From: a virus
IMG/VR virus record: IMGVR_UViG_3300022745_000083
Coordinates: 1 to 39,234 of that record
DNA length: 39,234 nt
Reading direction: 5' to 3' (one strand)
In this document: positions 13,820 through 21,898 of the stretch, in pieces
Position numbering within the stretch: the first letter of the stretch is position 1
Layout of the letters: each line of letters opens with the position of its first letter
Notes under the pieces: model-generated
The model's input: only the letters and a program-made list of their open reading frames with translations
Databases searched by the model: none
What the model was told of the DNA's origin: nothing
Made by a program: the position numbers and the translations under genes

Positions 13820-15790
13820 GTGCGTTATTTCGCGTTTGACACCGAAACACACCGATTTAGACGGGGCCACAAAGCCCCTCAACTGATCTGCGTTTCGTGG
13901 GCGGATTCGGAAAAACGCACGGGGCTACATAACGCACGGGAGGGGCTAGCTCTTCTACTTTACCAGTTGCGAGATCCCGCCACGCTAATCGTGGGGCATA
14001 ACGTTGCCTATGATTTCGCTTGCGTGATCGCCACTTCGCTTGTGATCTGGCCAGAGATATCCGCCGAACTAAATCAACGGATCTGGGGTGCATACCGATC
14101 AGGGCGGGTTGTTGATACGGGAGTCGTTGCAACGCTCCGAAGGATCGAAACGGATACACTGGAATACTGCCCTGTATTGCGCCGAAAACCGGGGGTATCT
14201 CTTGCCGATACTGCGTTGACCTATGCGGGGATTGAGCTAGGCGATAAGTCAGGAACGGATCACATACGCAACCGTTACGCGGAAGTCGCGCACTTAGACG
14301 TTAGCCGGTGGCCCGCTGAGTTTCGAGACTATGCGGTAAAGGATGCGACCACAACCGCTGCGGTATGGGAATCGCTTAGCCCCACTTGTAGCCCGAACGC
14401 TCCGATCCAGTGTTTCCACGCGTGGACACTACACCTAGCGGGTTGCTGGGGGTGGCGTACCGATCCTATTGCGGTTGCCGAACTGAAAACGGAACTAGAA
14501 CGCAGGGTGAAGGGCGTTCGGTATCAGTTAGCGCAAGCGGGGATCCTATCAGTTGACGGAACCGGGTATAAAGCGAGCACTAAGACGATTCGCGATCGGA
14601 TCGTGCATGCGTACAACGCCAAAGGGCAACGCCCCCCGATAACGGAGCCAACCGGCAAGTTTCCGCAAGGGCAAGTCAAAACCGACACTGAAACCCTTTT
14701 CAACTGTGGGGATCCTGATCTTGCTGCGCTAGCGTCGATTGGGTTGGACGAAACCGAACTATCCACGTTTATCCCTTGGTTGGAGCTTGGCACAACTGGC
14801 CCAATCCATCCCGCTTGGGAAGTGCTCAAAGAAACGGGTAGGATCAGTTGTCGGGAACCGAACATAACCAACCAACCCCGACGAAAAGGGGTTAGGCGTT
14901 GCTACGTACCCCGATCGGGTTTCGTCTACTTGTGCGCGGACTATTCCGCCGCTGAGTTAGTTGCGCTCGCTCAAATATGGCTTGAGCGTTATGGATCGTC
15001 AGCACTCGCGGAAGCCTTCAAACAAGGCAAGGATCCTCACCTAATCACCGCTTCCCAACTTCGGGGGCGTTCGTACGATGCCACTCGGGAGGCTTATAAA
15101 TCGGGGGATATCGCAACGGCTGACGATCGTCAGTTGAGCAAGATCGCCAACTTCGGTTTGCCGGGGGGATTGAGCGCAAAAACGTTCGTTGACCACGTTC
15201 GGAAGCAAACACGTAAGGCTGACGGTACGTTTCCCGCGTGGGTTGCTGCGTTCGATTTGACCGAATCCCAGCGCGTTTGCTCAGCGTGGGCTAACGCATG
15301 GCCCGAATCCCGTTATTACTTCAACGATGCTAAACGGGCCACTTCGGGACGTTCGGGGCCGTACGGTGTGCAACTCACTAATCCGCGATCGGGGCGGGTT
15401 AGAGGCGGGTTGCGTTACACCACTTGGCTAAATACCCAGTTTCAGGAACGGGTGGCGGATATCACGAAACTAGCGTTTACCCGTTGCTCCGATCTAGCCC
15501 ATACTGACCCGCGTTCCGCGTTGTGGAGTAGCCACCCTATTGGCCTGATCCACGATGAAATCATTTTGGAAGTACCGGAACAACAACTAGCAGACTGTGC
15601 ACCCCTAGTGCGGGAAATCATGGTTAGCACGTTCGCTCAGTTCTGCCCCGATGTTCCCGTAAAAGTAACACCTAGCGCTTGTAGACGTTGGCATAAGGGT
15701 GCGGAACCCGTGCTAGTCAACGATCGGCTAGTTCCTTCAAAACCCGTCGTTGACGGTGAAAAGGTCAAATGGATCCATGATGAAATATAA
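13820..15790 (+). CDS. Family A DNA polymerase with 3'-5' exonuclease
   Basis: A 656-aa replicative polymerase without a 5'-3' nuclease domain. The proofreading domain has FDTET (D7, E9), GHNVAYDF (about 59-66) and RDYAVKDA (about 169-176). The polymerase domain has motif A CADYSAAEL near 374, motif B RQLSKIANFGLPGGLSAKTF near 437-456, and motif C IHDEIILEV near 577. In motif B the Arg, Lys and Phe are kept, but the Tyr usual after NFG (Klenow Tyr766 position) is Gly, in LPGG instead of LIYG. GTG start after GAGGG. Followed by, and overlapping, the HD hydrolase gene. Confidence 0.95.
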   Translation: MRYFAFDTETHRFRRGHKAPQLICVSWADSEKRTGLHNAREGLALLLYQLRDPATLIVGHNVAYDFACVIATSLVIWPEISAELNQRIWGAYRSGRVVDTGVVATLRRIETDTLEYCPVLRRKPGVSLADTALTYAGIELGDKSGTDHIRNRYAEVAHLDVSRWPAEFRDYAVKDATTTAAVWESLSPTCSPNAPIQCFHAWTLHLAGCWGWRTDPIAVAELKTELERRVKGVRYQLAQAGILSVDGTGYKASTKTIRDRIVHAYNAKGQRPPITEPTGKFPQGQVKTDTETLFNCGDPDLAALASIGLDETELSTFIPWLELGTTGPIHPAWEVLKETGRISCREPNITNQPRRKGVRRCYVPRSGFVYLCADYSAAELVALAQIWLERYGSSALAEAFKQGKDPHLITASQLRGRSYDATREAYKSGDIATADDRQLSKIANFGLPGGLSAKTFVDHVRKQTRKADGTFPAWVAAFDLTESQRVCSAWANAWPESRYYFNDAKRATSGRSGPYGVQLTNPRSGRVRGGLRYTTWLNTQFQERVADITKLAFTRCSDLAHTDPRSALWSSHPIGLIHDEIILEVPEQQLADCAPLVREIMVSTFAQFCPDVPVKVTPSACRRWHKGAEPVLVNDRLVPSKPVVDGEKVKWIHDEI

Positions 15791-16484
15791 CCCGAATATC
15801 GCGCTAGTCTGGGTGCCCCCTATGCAACGCGAAAGGGGTCCATATGTAACGATGCATAGCGGGGCTAAGGCTTTTCCGCTAAATCCCGATCGCGGTGACG
15901 TGCGTATGGCTGACGTGTGTAGGACGCTAGCTACCACTTGGCGTTGGCGAGGGGCTACGCAAGGTGGGTTGTATTCGGTAGCGGAACACTCGTTACGAGT
16001 GGCTGCGGTTTGCCGGCAAATCGCCATTGATCAAGGGCTGAATAGGTGGGGGGTGAATCTTACCCACTTGTGCGGGTTACTTCACGATTCGGGGGAATAC
16101 TTGTTCCCGGATATGCCCCGACCGATCAAGGGCGACTGTTTTGTGAAAGGGCTTGACGGTGAGCTAGTCCCCTATGATGTCGCTGAAATGAAGGTAACGC
16201 GGTCGGTTGTTGAGGCTTGCGGGGTTTCGTGGGCGGAATACGAGTCAGCGGAATCAATCGTAAAGCTAGCCGATGATGCGATCCTATACGCGGAAGCGCG
16301 GGATCTCGTGAAATCGGCGGAATGGTGGCGACAAAAGGCGAAACCCGAGCATTTGCACTATATGACCGAAACGATAACCCCCGGTCATTGGGGGGGTGTA
16401 GACGATACTGCGCTAGCCCTAGAAGTGGAGATCCAGGTAGCCGCAGCCTACGTAAAACACTTTCGGAGCAATCAATCATGCTAA
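15777..16484 (+). CDS. HD-domain nucleotide hydrolase (DatZ/YfbR-like)
   Basis: A 235-aa HD phosphohydrolase. The family pattern is clear: TMHSGAKAFPLNP near residues 25-37, DVRMADVCRTLATTWRWRG, YSVAEHS with His71, LLHDSGE with His103-Asp104, and a distal Asp in KLADDAILYAE. Relatives include YfbR 5'-nucleotidase and the phage dATP triphosphohydrolase DatZ. It likely trims a deoxynucleotide from the pool next to the polymerase. The start is ATGATG at 15777/15780, overlapping the polymerase stop. No PurZ or MazZ partner is present, so 2-aminoadenine DNA is not indicated. Which nucleotide it cleaves cannot be read from sequence. Confidence 0.85.
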   Translation: MMKYNPNIALVWVPPMQRERGPYVTMHSGAKAFPLNPDRGDVRMADVCRTLATTWRWRGATQGGLYSVAEHSLRVAAVCRQIAIDQGLNRWGVNLTHLCGLLHDSGEYLFPDMPRPIKGDCFVKGLDGELVPYDVAEMKVTRSVVEACGVSWAEYESAESIVKLADDAILYAEARDLVKSAEWWRQKAKPEHLHYMTETITPGHWGGVDDTALALEVEIQVAAAYVKHFRSNQSC

Positions 16485-17317
16485 CTGAATACCAACGCCC
16501 CCCGTTGAAGTGGGCAGGGGGCAAGTTTAGGCAACTCCCGACACTGATCCCGCTAATCGGGGAGATCAAAGGACGGTATATTGAGCCGTTTCTAGGTGGG
16601 GGTTCTGTGTTCCTAAACGTGCAAGCCCCGTTTTCGGTTGTCAGCGATGCGAACCTGGATCTAGTCAACTTCTACCGCCAAGTGCAAGCCGATCCCCGAA
16701 TAGGGGCTAGTTGGTTCAACTGTGGGCAAAATACCGAAGGAAACTACAACGCGATCCGTGCGGGGTTCAACGGTAAGCAGCACCCCCCCGCAACTCTTGC
16801 GGGTTGGTTCCTTTACCTAAACAAGCACGGTTATAACGGGTTGTACCGCGTAAATGCTGACGGGGGGTATAACGTGCCCTGGGGCAAAGCCGAGCGGGAT
16901 CCTAGCTACCCTAGTGACGCAATGTGGGCACTCCACCGTAGGTTACAAACCGCGATCGTAAGCAGTCCGTTCTACACTGCAAAGCCCTACGCAAGCACGA
17001 TTGACAACGCAACGCGGGGGGATTTCGTCTACTGTGATCCGCCTTACGTTCCACTCGATAAAGGCGGGTTCACTGCTTACACTTCCGATGGCTTTGAATG
17101 GTCGGATCAGTGCTTGCTAGCCCGTTCGGTTCAAGCTGCATTCGAGCGAGGGGCACGTTGCATAGTGCAAAATCACGATCTCCCCGCAGTTCGGCAACTA
17201 TACCACTCCCACGGCGCTACTCATTTCGCCACGATCAAAGCTAGTCGCTCAATCAACAGTGACGGGGGCAACCGTGGGGAGGTTGACGAACTAATAGCGA
17301 TCTGGGGGTTACCGTAA
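16478..17317 (+). CDS. Dam-type N6-adenine DNA methyltransferase
   Basis: A 279-aa D12-class (Dam family) enzyme. It has LKWAGGKFRQL and EPFLGGGSVF for cofactor binding, a conserved YLNKHGYNGLYRVN-type core with YNVPWG, catalytic DPPY in DFVYCDPPYVPL, and a C-terminal SRSINSDGGNR segment matching Dam proteins. GATC is the probable target by family likeness; the genome is very rich in GATC. The ATG at 16478 is used because it overlaps the HD stop by 7 bp and an upstream in-frame extension matches nothing. It protects phage DNA or marks it for regulation. Confidence 0.93.
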   Translation: MLTEYQRPPLKWAGGKFRQLPTLIPLIGEIKGRYIEPFLGGGSVFLNVQAPFSVVSDANLDLVNFYRQVQADPRIGASWFNCGQNTEGNYNAIRAGFNGKQHPPATLAGWFLYLNKHGYNGLYRVNADGGYNVPWGKAERDPSYPSDAMWALHRRLQTAIVSSPFYTAKPYASTIDNATRGDFVYCDPPYVPLDKGGFTAYTSDGFEWSDQCLLARSVQAAFERGARCIVQNHDLPAVRQLYHSHGATHFATIKASRSINSDGGNRGEVDELIAIWGLP

Positions 17318-18051
17318 TGCAGTATCTGGGGGGCAAGTTTCGGTTGCGTAAGGTGATCGCGGGATTCGTCAATGACGCGATCCGGGAGAAAGGATCCGCT
17401 TTCTATGTAGAGCCATTCGTTGGGGGCAACAATATCAGCGCCCTAGTAAACCCGACTTGTGACGGCTGGATCCCGGGGGTGCGGAAGTACCTTTTCGACG
17501 CAAACCTAGCACTGATCAACCTGTATCGTGCGATTCAATACGGCTGGGTACCCCCCGACGAAATGAGTGCTGACCAGTATGCCGTGTTGAAACGCGCAAA
17601 CGATGCGACAAATCCACTTACCGCGTTTGCTGCCGTAGGTTGCTCGTTTGGGGGTAAATGGTGGGGAGGATATGCAACCAACCAACCCCATAACGGGATA
17701 GATTACGCTAGGGCTGCTAAAAGGCGTCTAACGGAAAAACTAGCGACGGGATCTTTGTTTGCGTGCGTTCCGTTTCTGACTGTAGACCCCCACCCTAGCG
17801 CGGTTTTCTACTTGGATCCGCCTTATGACTCCACAACGGGTTACGCGGGTTGCCCCCCGTTCGATAATCGCACATTTTGGGTGCATGCTGCATACCTAGT
17901 GCGCAAGGGGGCTACCGTGCTAGTTAGCGAGTATAGACCCCCTCCCGTGCCACATACCCTTTTGCACGTTCAAGCTAAGAACATCGAAAGTTGTCTGCTA
18001 AAGCACAGGGGGCAGGATACAGCCGAAAAGTTATTCAGGCTGCTACCGTAG
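17317..18051 (+). CDS. Second D12-class adenine methyltransferase
   Basis: A 244-aa enzyme starting at a TAATG overlap with the first methyltransferase. It has MQYLGGKFRLRK and YVEPFVGGNN for S-adenosylmethionine, DANLALINLYRAIQ, and catalytic DPPY in VFYLDPPYDS. It is shorter than and clearly different from its neighbour, so probably not a recent duplicate, and its target may differ from GATC. A CSFGGKWWGGYA segment replaces the first enzyme's target-recognition stretch. It ends inside the 3' end of the convergent holin-like gene (9-bp overlap). Confidence 0.88.
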   Translation: MQYLGGKFRLRKVIAGFVNDAIREKGSAFYVEPFVGGNNISALVNPTCDGWIPGVRKYLFDANLALINLYRAIQYGWVPPDEMSADQYAVLKRANDATNPLTAFAAVGCSFGGKWWGGYATNQPHNGIDYARAAKRRLTEKLATGSLFACVPFLTVDPHPSAVFYLDPPYDSTTGYAGCPPFDNRTFWVHAAYLVRKGATVLVSEYRPPPVPHTLLHVQAKNIESCLLKHRGQDTAEKLFRLLP

Positions 18052-18255
18052 CGGCTGATCAGTCATACCTCGCAGAATGACGCCCCCGATCGCTTGTGCT
18101 GCCCCCCCGATCGCATGCAACCATTGGGCAGTGCTAGAAGACACAAGCCCCGTAAAGAACGCGACGATTACGGGAGCGTGAAGCAGCAACGCAACCCCAA
18201 TGTGAAAAAGCACCGTTCGGCTAGGATTCCCGTCAGCACGCGTAATCATATTCAT
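18043..18255 (-). CDS. Holin-like protein with two membrane helices, 70 aa
   Basis: Two hydrophobic segments, TVLFHIGVALLLHAPVIVAF and WLHAIGGAAQAIGGVIL, separated by a short loop, fit a class II holin that would permeabilise the inner membrane for the endolysin. The ATG overlaps the upstream TGA (ATGA). It is the last gene of the leftward late block and overlaps the convergent methyltransferase gene by 9 bp. The call rests on topology and the neighbouring lysin rather than on family similarity. Confidence 0.7.
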   Translation of the reverse strand: MNMITRADGNPSRTVLFHIGVALLLHAPVIVAFFTGLVSSSTAQWLHAIGGAAQAIGGVILRGMTDQPLR

Positions 18256-18479
18256 TTTGACACCCCTTCCAAACGCGTGATCCGTGCTTCCGCTACCGCG
18301 ATCCGCGTTTCGTGTTGATCGATCAAGTCAAGTTTGCGCTCTACCCTTGCTAGCACTTCCATTTTTGCGCCGAACGATAGCAGGGCACTCCCCCCCGCAA
18401 TCATGGCCCCCAACAACGCGCCCACAATCGCAATCCAGATCGGGGCTTTCTTTTCCATTGCGGTGATTAGAGCGCCCAT
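18252..18479 (-). CDS. Membrane-anchored coiled-coil lysis protein, 75 aa
   Basis: An N-terminal hydrophobic segment (APIWIAIVGALLGAMIAGGS) is followed by a coiled coil of about 35 residues (ARVERKLDLIDQHETRIAVA and on). The topology matches an inner-membrane spanin or a holin accessory. The ATG at 18479 follows the upstream lipoprotein-like gene closely; the longer frame from 18626 overlaps that gene fully and is rejected. Spanin versus second holin cannot be decided. Confidence 0.6.
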   Translation of the reverse strand: MGALITAMEKKAPIWIAIVGALLGAMIAGGSALLSFGAKMEVLARVERKLDLIDQHETRIAVAEARITRLEGVSK

Positions 18480-18480
18480 A

Positions 18481-18657
18481 TCAGTTAGCCACCCGATCCG
18501 CGATTGCGTAGCAAACACGCTGTAGAATATGCGTGATCTCGCTACCCATAGAAGACACGACAAGGCCCCCCGCAGCGTCACAACTTGCGCGCAGCACGGG
18601 AGCACACGAAAGCAAACCCAGGGCAAAGATCAGCCCTGTAACCCAACGTCTGATCAT
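18481..18657 (-). CDS. Small lipoprotein-like or secreted lysis protein, 58 aa
   Basis: The protein starts MIRRWVTGLIFALGLLSCAP: a basic start, a hydrophobic core and LLSC, a plausible though not ideal lipobox with Cys18. The rest is small with two more Cys. An outer-membrane spanin subunit is a good candidate given the neighbouring membrane coiled-coil protein. The ATG overlaps the endolysin stop (ATGA). If real, it implies a Gram-negative host envelope. Confidence 0.6.
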   Translation of the reverse strand: MIRRWVTGLIFALGLLSCAPVLRASCDAAGGLVVSSMGSEITHILQRVCYAIADRVAN

Positions 18658-19589
18658 AGTACCCCCTTCGCTTGCCGTACTTGTGCAAACTCTACCCAAA
18701 AATCCCCCAGGGGCTTAGCCGTCATTGTGCCATATGCCCAAACCCACGATTCCCCGCAATACATTGCGGATCGCTCCAACTGCACTCGGCTTGAATCGTA
18801 ATCCGTAGCCCCATAGGACGGCATACCCAGGGCAAACACGCGACCTTTTCGAGATCGTGCCACCGCTTGATAGGCGTATTTTTGCACTGCCCCAGGGGCG
18901 CTAGCCCCCTCGGCTGTTAGGGGCTTGCTGCTATAGGCTTGCACGATCGGGGCGTCCAATGTTGGCGACCAAAACGGATCGCTCGCATCATCCCCCACCC
19001 TTGCAGCGATCAACGTTGCTCGCATGCGAAGGGCGTAACTGACGATACCCGTTGCGAGCGCAGTCCACGATTCCGATCGTTGCGTATCGGTGAACCTACG
19101 GCTAAACCATGGTTCTTCGGTATCCAAGTGAAGCGCACCGAACAACGATCGAAGCGGTGAAATACCAGATAGCAGATCCTTTGCGTATTTTGCCCCAGGT
19201 ACCAGCCAAGCGAGTAGATCAGTAGCAACCCCCGCAGACCGGAAGGTTTCTAGCGCTTTTTCTACACCGGGATAGAGCGTGAACGCTTGTCCTTTGCTGG
19301 AATCGTTGGCGACTAGGGCCAACGTCAAGCCCAGTTTGCGTGCAAGATCCAGTTTAGGTTGCGCGTTGCTCCACGTACCGGGGCGAACCCAAGCACCTAG
19401 TTTGAGCGAGCGAACACGCGGGTTATCCAAGTGGGAACGCAACCCGAACGGCACCCCCGTAGCAACTTGATACAGCCGTTTTGCTTCGGTTGTCTTATCC
19501 CCTTCGATTCCGTCAATCGGTCCGGGATCAAATCCCAAACCCCTAAGAACCAACTGGGCGCGGATCGTCAACGGGTTAGCTGCACTCAT
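18654..19589 (-). CDS. Endolysin: peptidoglycan-binding domain plus putative TIM-barrel hydrolase
   Basis: A 311-aa protein. Residues 5-45 match the PG_binding_1 fold (QLVLRGLGFDPGPIDGIEGD, then TTEAKRLYQ). The rest alternates strands and helices in the style of a TIM barrel: LGAWVRP, LALVAND, LLAWLVPG, GALHLDTEEPW, ATLIAARV, PIVQAYSS and VFALGMPSYG. The DTEE pair at a strand end is a candidate glycosidase catalytic site. I do not recognise a named catalytic family. No signal peptide, so release would need the holin next door. ATGA overlaps on both sides. Confidence 0.7.
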   Translation of the reverse strand: MSAANPLTIRAQLVLRGLGFDPGPIDGIEGDKTTEAKRLYQVATGVPFGLRSHLDNPRVRSLKLGAWVRPGTWSNAQPKLDLARKLGLTLALVANDSSKGQAFTLYPGVEKALETFRSAGVATDLLAWLVPGAKYAKDLLSGISPLRSLFGALHLDTEEPWFSRRFTDTQRSESWTALATGIVSYALRMRATLIAARVGDDASDPFWSPTLDAPIVQAYSSKPLTAEGASAPGAVQKYAYQAVARSRKGRVFALGMPSYGATDYDSSRVQLERSAMYCGESWVWAYGTMTAKPLGDFWVEFAQVRQAKGVL

Positions 19590-20179
19590 TTGGATTTGCT
19601 CGCTTCCCCTTCTAGGGCTTTCATTTCGGTTTTGAGAAACGCTGGAAAGGTTCGGCTAACTGACGATTTTACCAGCTTTTCCATTGGCCAACGCGACTTG
19701 ATCCGAACGCGCTTTAGCAGGTTCCACATTGGCAAAAGCGGGCCACGCTTGTTAGTTCCGTCCCGAGCGTAAAGCGTTTTGCCATTGTCGATAAAGGCGT
19801 CTTTTTGCTTCAAGTAGCGTTTGGGCCAAGTCTTAGGGGGGGTCATTAGCGATTTAGGTTTACGTACTCTGAGCGGGACGCCGATCGCAGGGGCATCCTT
19901 TGGGGTTTTCACCCCCCCGAACGTCTGTGCGTCCATAAAGCGATCAAGGTGCCCGATCCAACCCGTCAATCCTTCCGGGCTAGCAAAACCGATCCTAAAG
20001 CCCCTTGCCGTGCGGTTGTTTCGGATCGTGAAGTAATCCGACAAATCCGCTTGAAGGTCCAAACGCGCGTTTTTCAGCGATTCGTTGATCGCACGGGATA
20101 CAGCCTTACGTGTGCCCCGATCAACTGCCCCCAGGATCAGTGCTAAACGCGTAAAGGGGAGGGGTTGAACGGTAATCAC
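19586..20179 (-). CDS. Minor tail protein, gpZ-like
   Basis: A 197-aa basic protein whose N-terminal half (KAVSRAINESLKNARLDLQA followed by a strand-rich core with NNRTARGFRIGF) resembles the minor tail protein Z family. The C-terminal half is Lys/Arg/Trp rich. GTG start preceded by GGGGAGGA. Its position after the fiber and before the lysin is unusual, since gpZ-like genes normally sit near the neck, so a baseplate or fiber accessory is an alternative. Confidence 0.5.
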   Translation of the reverse strand: MITVQPLPFTRLALILGAVDRGTRKAVSRAINESLKNARLDLQADLSDYFTIRNNRTARGFRIGFASPEGLTGWIGHLDRFMDAQTFGGVKTPKDAPAIGVPLRVRKPKSLMTPPKTWPKRYLKQKDAFIDNGKTLYARDGTNKRGPLLPMWNLLKRVRIKSRWPMEKLVKSSVSRTFPAFLKTEMKALEGEASKSK

Positions 20180-20206
20180 GGGGGGCAGTCCTCCCCCCGG
20201 ATGTTA

Positions 20207-21898
20207 TCAGGCTGCGGGGGTCACGTATACCAACCAAACGGGGCTTACCCCGTCAGTTCCACACTCCCGAAGCGCTCGCAGGTTGGTAGGGCTACCCGAC
20301 AAGCACAAGCCCCCCGGGGAAGGCTTCAAATACGCCCCAGGGGTCACGTTGCCGGCAACCCGTGCTCGCACTTGCCCCAGCAAAGCAACCCGTGTGTATT
20401 CGGAAGGGCGCTCGCTTCTAGGCACGTAAACACGACTCGGATCCCACACGGGATTTACCCGGGGGATATCAAGCATTCGGGGAGCTGCCTTACCCTGCAA
20501 GTGCTCGGGACACCGATCGAATGGCCCCTCGTACCCGGGATCCCAAGTGACGGTAACAGCCCCCGTAACGGGATCAGGTTCGGAAACGATTTTCTGCCCT
20601 TCAACCTCAATCCAAAGGGTTGGATCCGTGATCACGTTATCCCAAACATCTCGCAACCAGCGCCCCTCCCAATCGAGCGCAGCGGTATTACCCGTTACTC
20701 CAGGTTTGTTGCTGACAATGCCGAGCGTAACGTCCCCTTCCGTTGCCGGTCGGATCTTGTCCCCTTCCAACGCAATCGCAACCCCGATCGGGATTACACC
20801 GATCGTCAGATTCTCGAAATATTCCGCGTAGTCAGCCCCTCCCGTATCAAACGTGTTGCCGTAAAACACCCCCGTGTTTCCGTTGATCCGCCACGTTTGA
20901 TTTTGCTCGCTAACACCCCCCGGTGTAAGTGAAGTAACCCCGGTTTTCTTACCACCGGCAACGATATAATCTCCCGTGATCTCCACATATTTGGCTGCAA
21001 GGGCAACCGAACTGCCCCCCGCAGCCCCTTGCGAGATCGTAGTGTTTGAAGTGGCGATTGCAGCGGATACGGGTTTGCGCACTTCGCTTTGAGCAGCGCC
21101 CCCCGCTGACGCAATAACAGCACTGCAAGTCTTATCGACCTTGCCCCCGTTACATGCGAGCGATCCCGTATACCCTGCTTGCAACTCCACACCATCGGAA
21201 GCGAGCGCGATCGATTTGGCGGATACCGTTTGCGTGCAGTTGCTTGACGCAATAGCAGCCGTGTGCATTTGCGTTGAAGTGCAAGCGTCGGAAGCTGCAA
21301 ACAACTGATAAAATGCTAGATTGCTAGAGTTGTCGGAAGCGCACCCAGTTGACGCGATATGCGCGTTATTGGTTCCGCCCATTGCCCCCGTGTTACATGC
21401 AATCGCTGCACATTCATCCCCGGTAATGGTGAAAGTGTCCGTTGCGAAGGCAACGTTATGCAGCCCTGAGTTGCTAAGCGAAACCCCCGCGCCTAGAATC
21501 GACTCGGATCCTTGGTTGTAGCTAGCACTTGTAGCGATACAAACGCACCCCGAATGTGCCCCATTGACCCTAGAAGTGCTGACCGCGATCAACACACCCC
21601 CCGCGTAACTTGTGCGGGTTGTGGATCCCATATCCGTTGTGTACGCGTCAACCGCTCGTGTTCCGTTCAAGTTTTGCGCAAGTTGCGTGCTTACGGTTTT
21701 ATCGAGCGATCCACCCCGAAGCAATGCCACACCGTCAAGCTCAGCCATAACCATATTGAGCCATTCGGCAGGTAGCACGGTTCCGGGGATGGCACCCCCT
21801 GGATTGAGCGGATCACCGTCGGTAAACCATCCTGCGGTACCTGTTGCGGTAGCCCCTGGGCGAACGGATACAGCTGACGCAATGTCGATCTGATACAT
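20207..21898 (-). CDS. Tail fiber with beta-helix repeats and self-cleaving G2 domain
   Basis: A 563-aa fiber. After a particle-binding N-terminus (residues 1-90), residues about 100-330 hold ten or more repeats of 15-18 residues around (A/V)-x-I-A-(S/C/T), such as AAIACNTG, AHIASTGC, AAIASSNC, AVIASAGG and AAIATSNT. They are rich in Ser, Thr and Cys, as in a trimeric beta-helix. Near 360 the DYAEYFEN sequence begins a Peptidase_G2-type intramolecular chaperone domain (ALEGDKIRPATEGDVTLGIV, then a GNTAALDWEGRW segment), which normally cleaves itself off after trimer folding. About 12 Cys in the repeats is unusual. It would bind the host surface. Confidence 0.85.
   Translation of the reverse strand: MYQIDIASAVSVRPGATATGTAGWFTDGDPLNPGGAIPGTVLPAEWLNMVMAELDGVALLRGGSLDKTVSTQLAQNLNGTRAVDAYTTDMGSTTRTSYAGGVLIAVSTSRVNGAHSGCVCIATSASYNQGSESILGAGVSLSNSGLHNVAFATDTFTITGDECAAIACNTGAMGGTNNAHIASTGCASDNSSNLAFYQLFAASDACTSTQMHTAAIASSNCTQTVSAKSIALASDGVELQAGYTGSLACNGGKVDKTCSAVIASAGGAAQSEVRKPVSAAIATSNTTISQGAAGGSSVALAAKYVEITGDYIVAGGKKTGVTSLTPGGVSEQNQTWRINGNTGVFYGNTFDTGGADYAEYFENLTIGVIPIGVAIALEGDKIRPATEGDVTLGIVSNKPGVTGNTAALDWEGRWLRDVWDNVITDPTLWIEVEGQKIVSEPDPVTGAVTVTWDPGYEGPFDRCPEHLQGKAAPRMLDIPRVNPVWDPSRVYVPRSERPSEYTRVALLGQVRARVAGNVTPGAYLKPSPGGLCLSGSPTNLRALRECGTDGVSPVWLVYVTPAA

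Noticed and set aside
15777-18051. 2-aminoadenine (Z) genome
   Set aside because: A DatZ-like hydrolase alone is insufficient; no PurZ-like synthetase or MazZ-like enzyme is encoded.
18252-18626. Longer 124-aa form of the membrane coiled-coil gene
   Set aside because: The added 49 residues overlap the lipoprotein-like gene entirely in another frame and lack a good start; the ATG at 18479 suits the tight gene packing.
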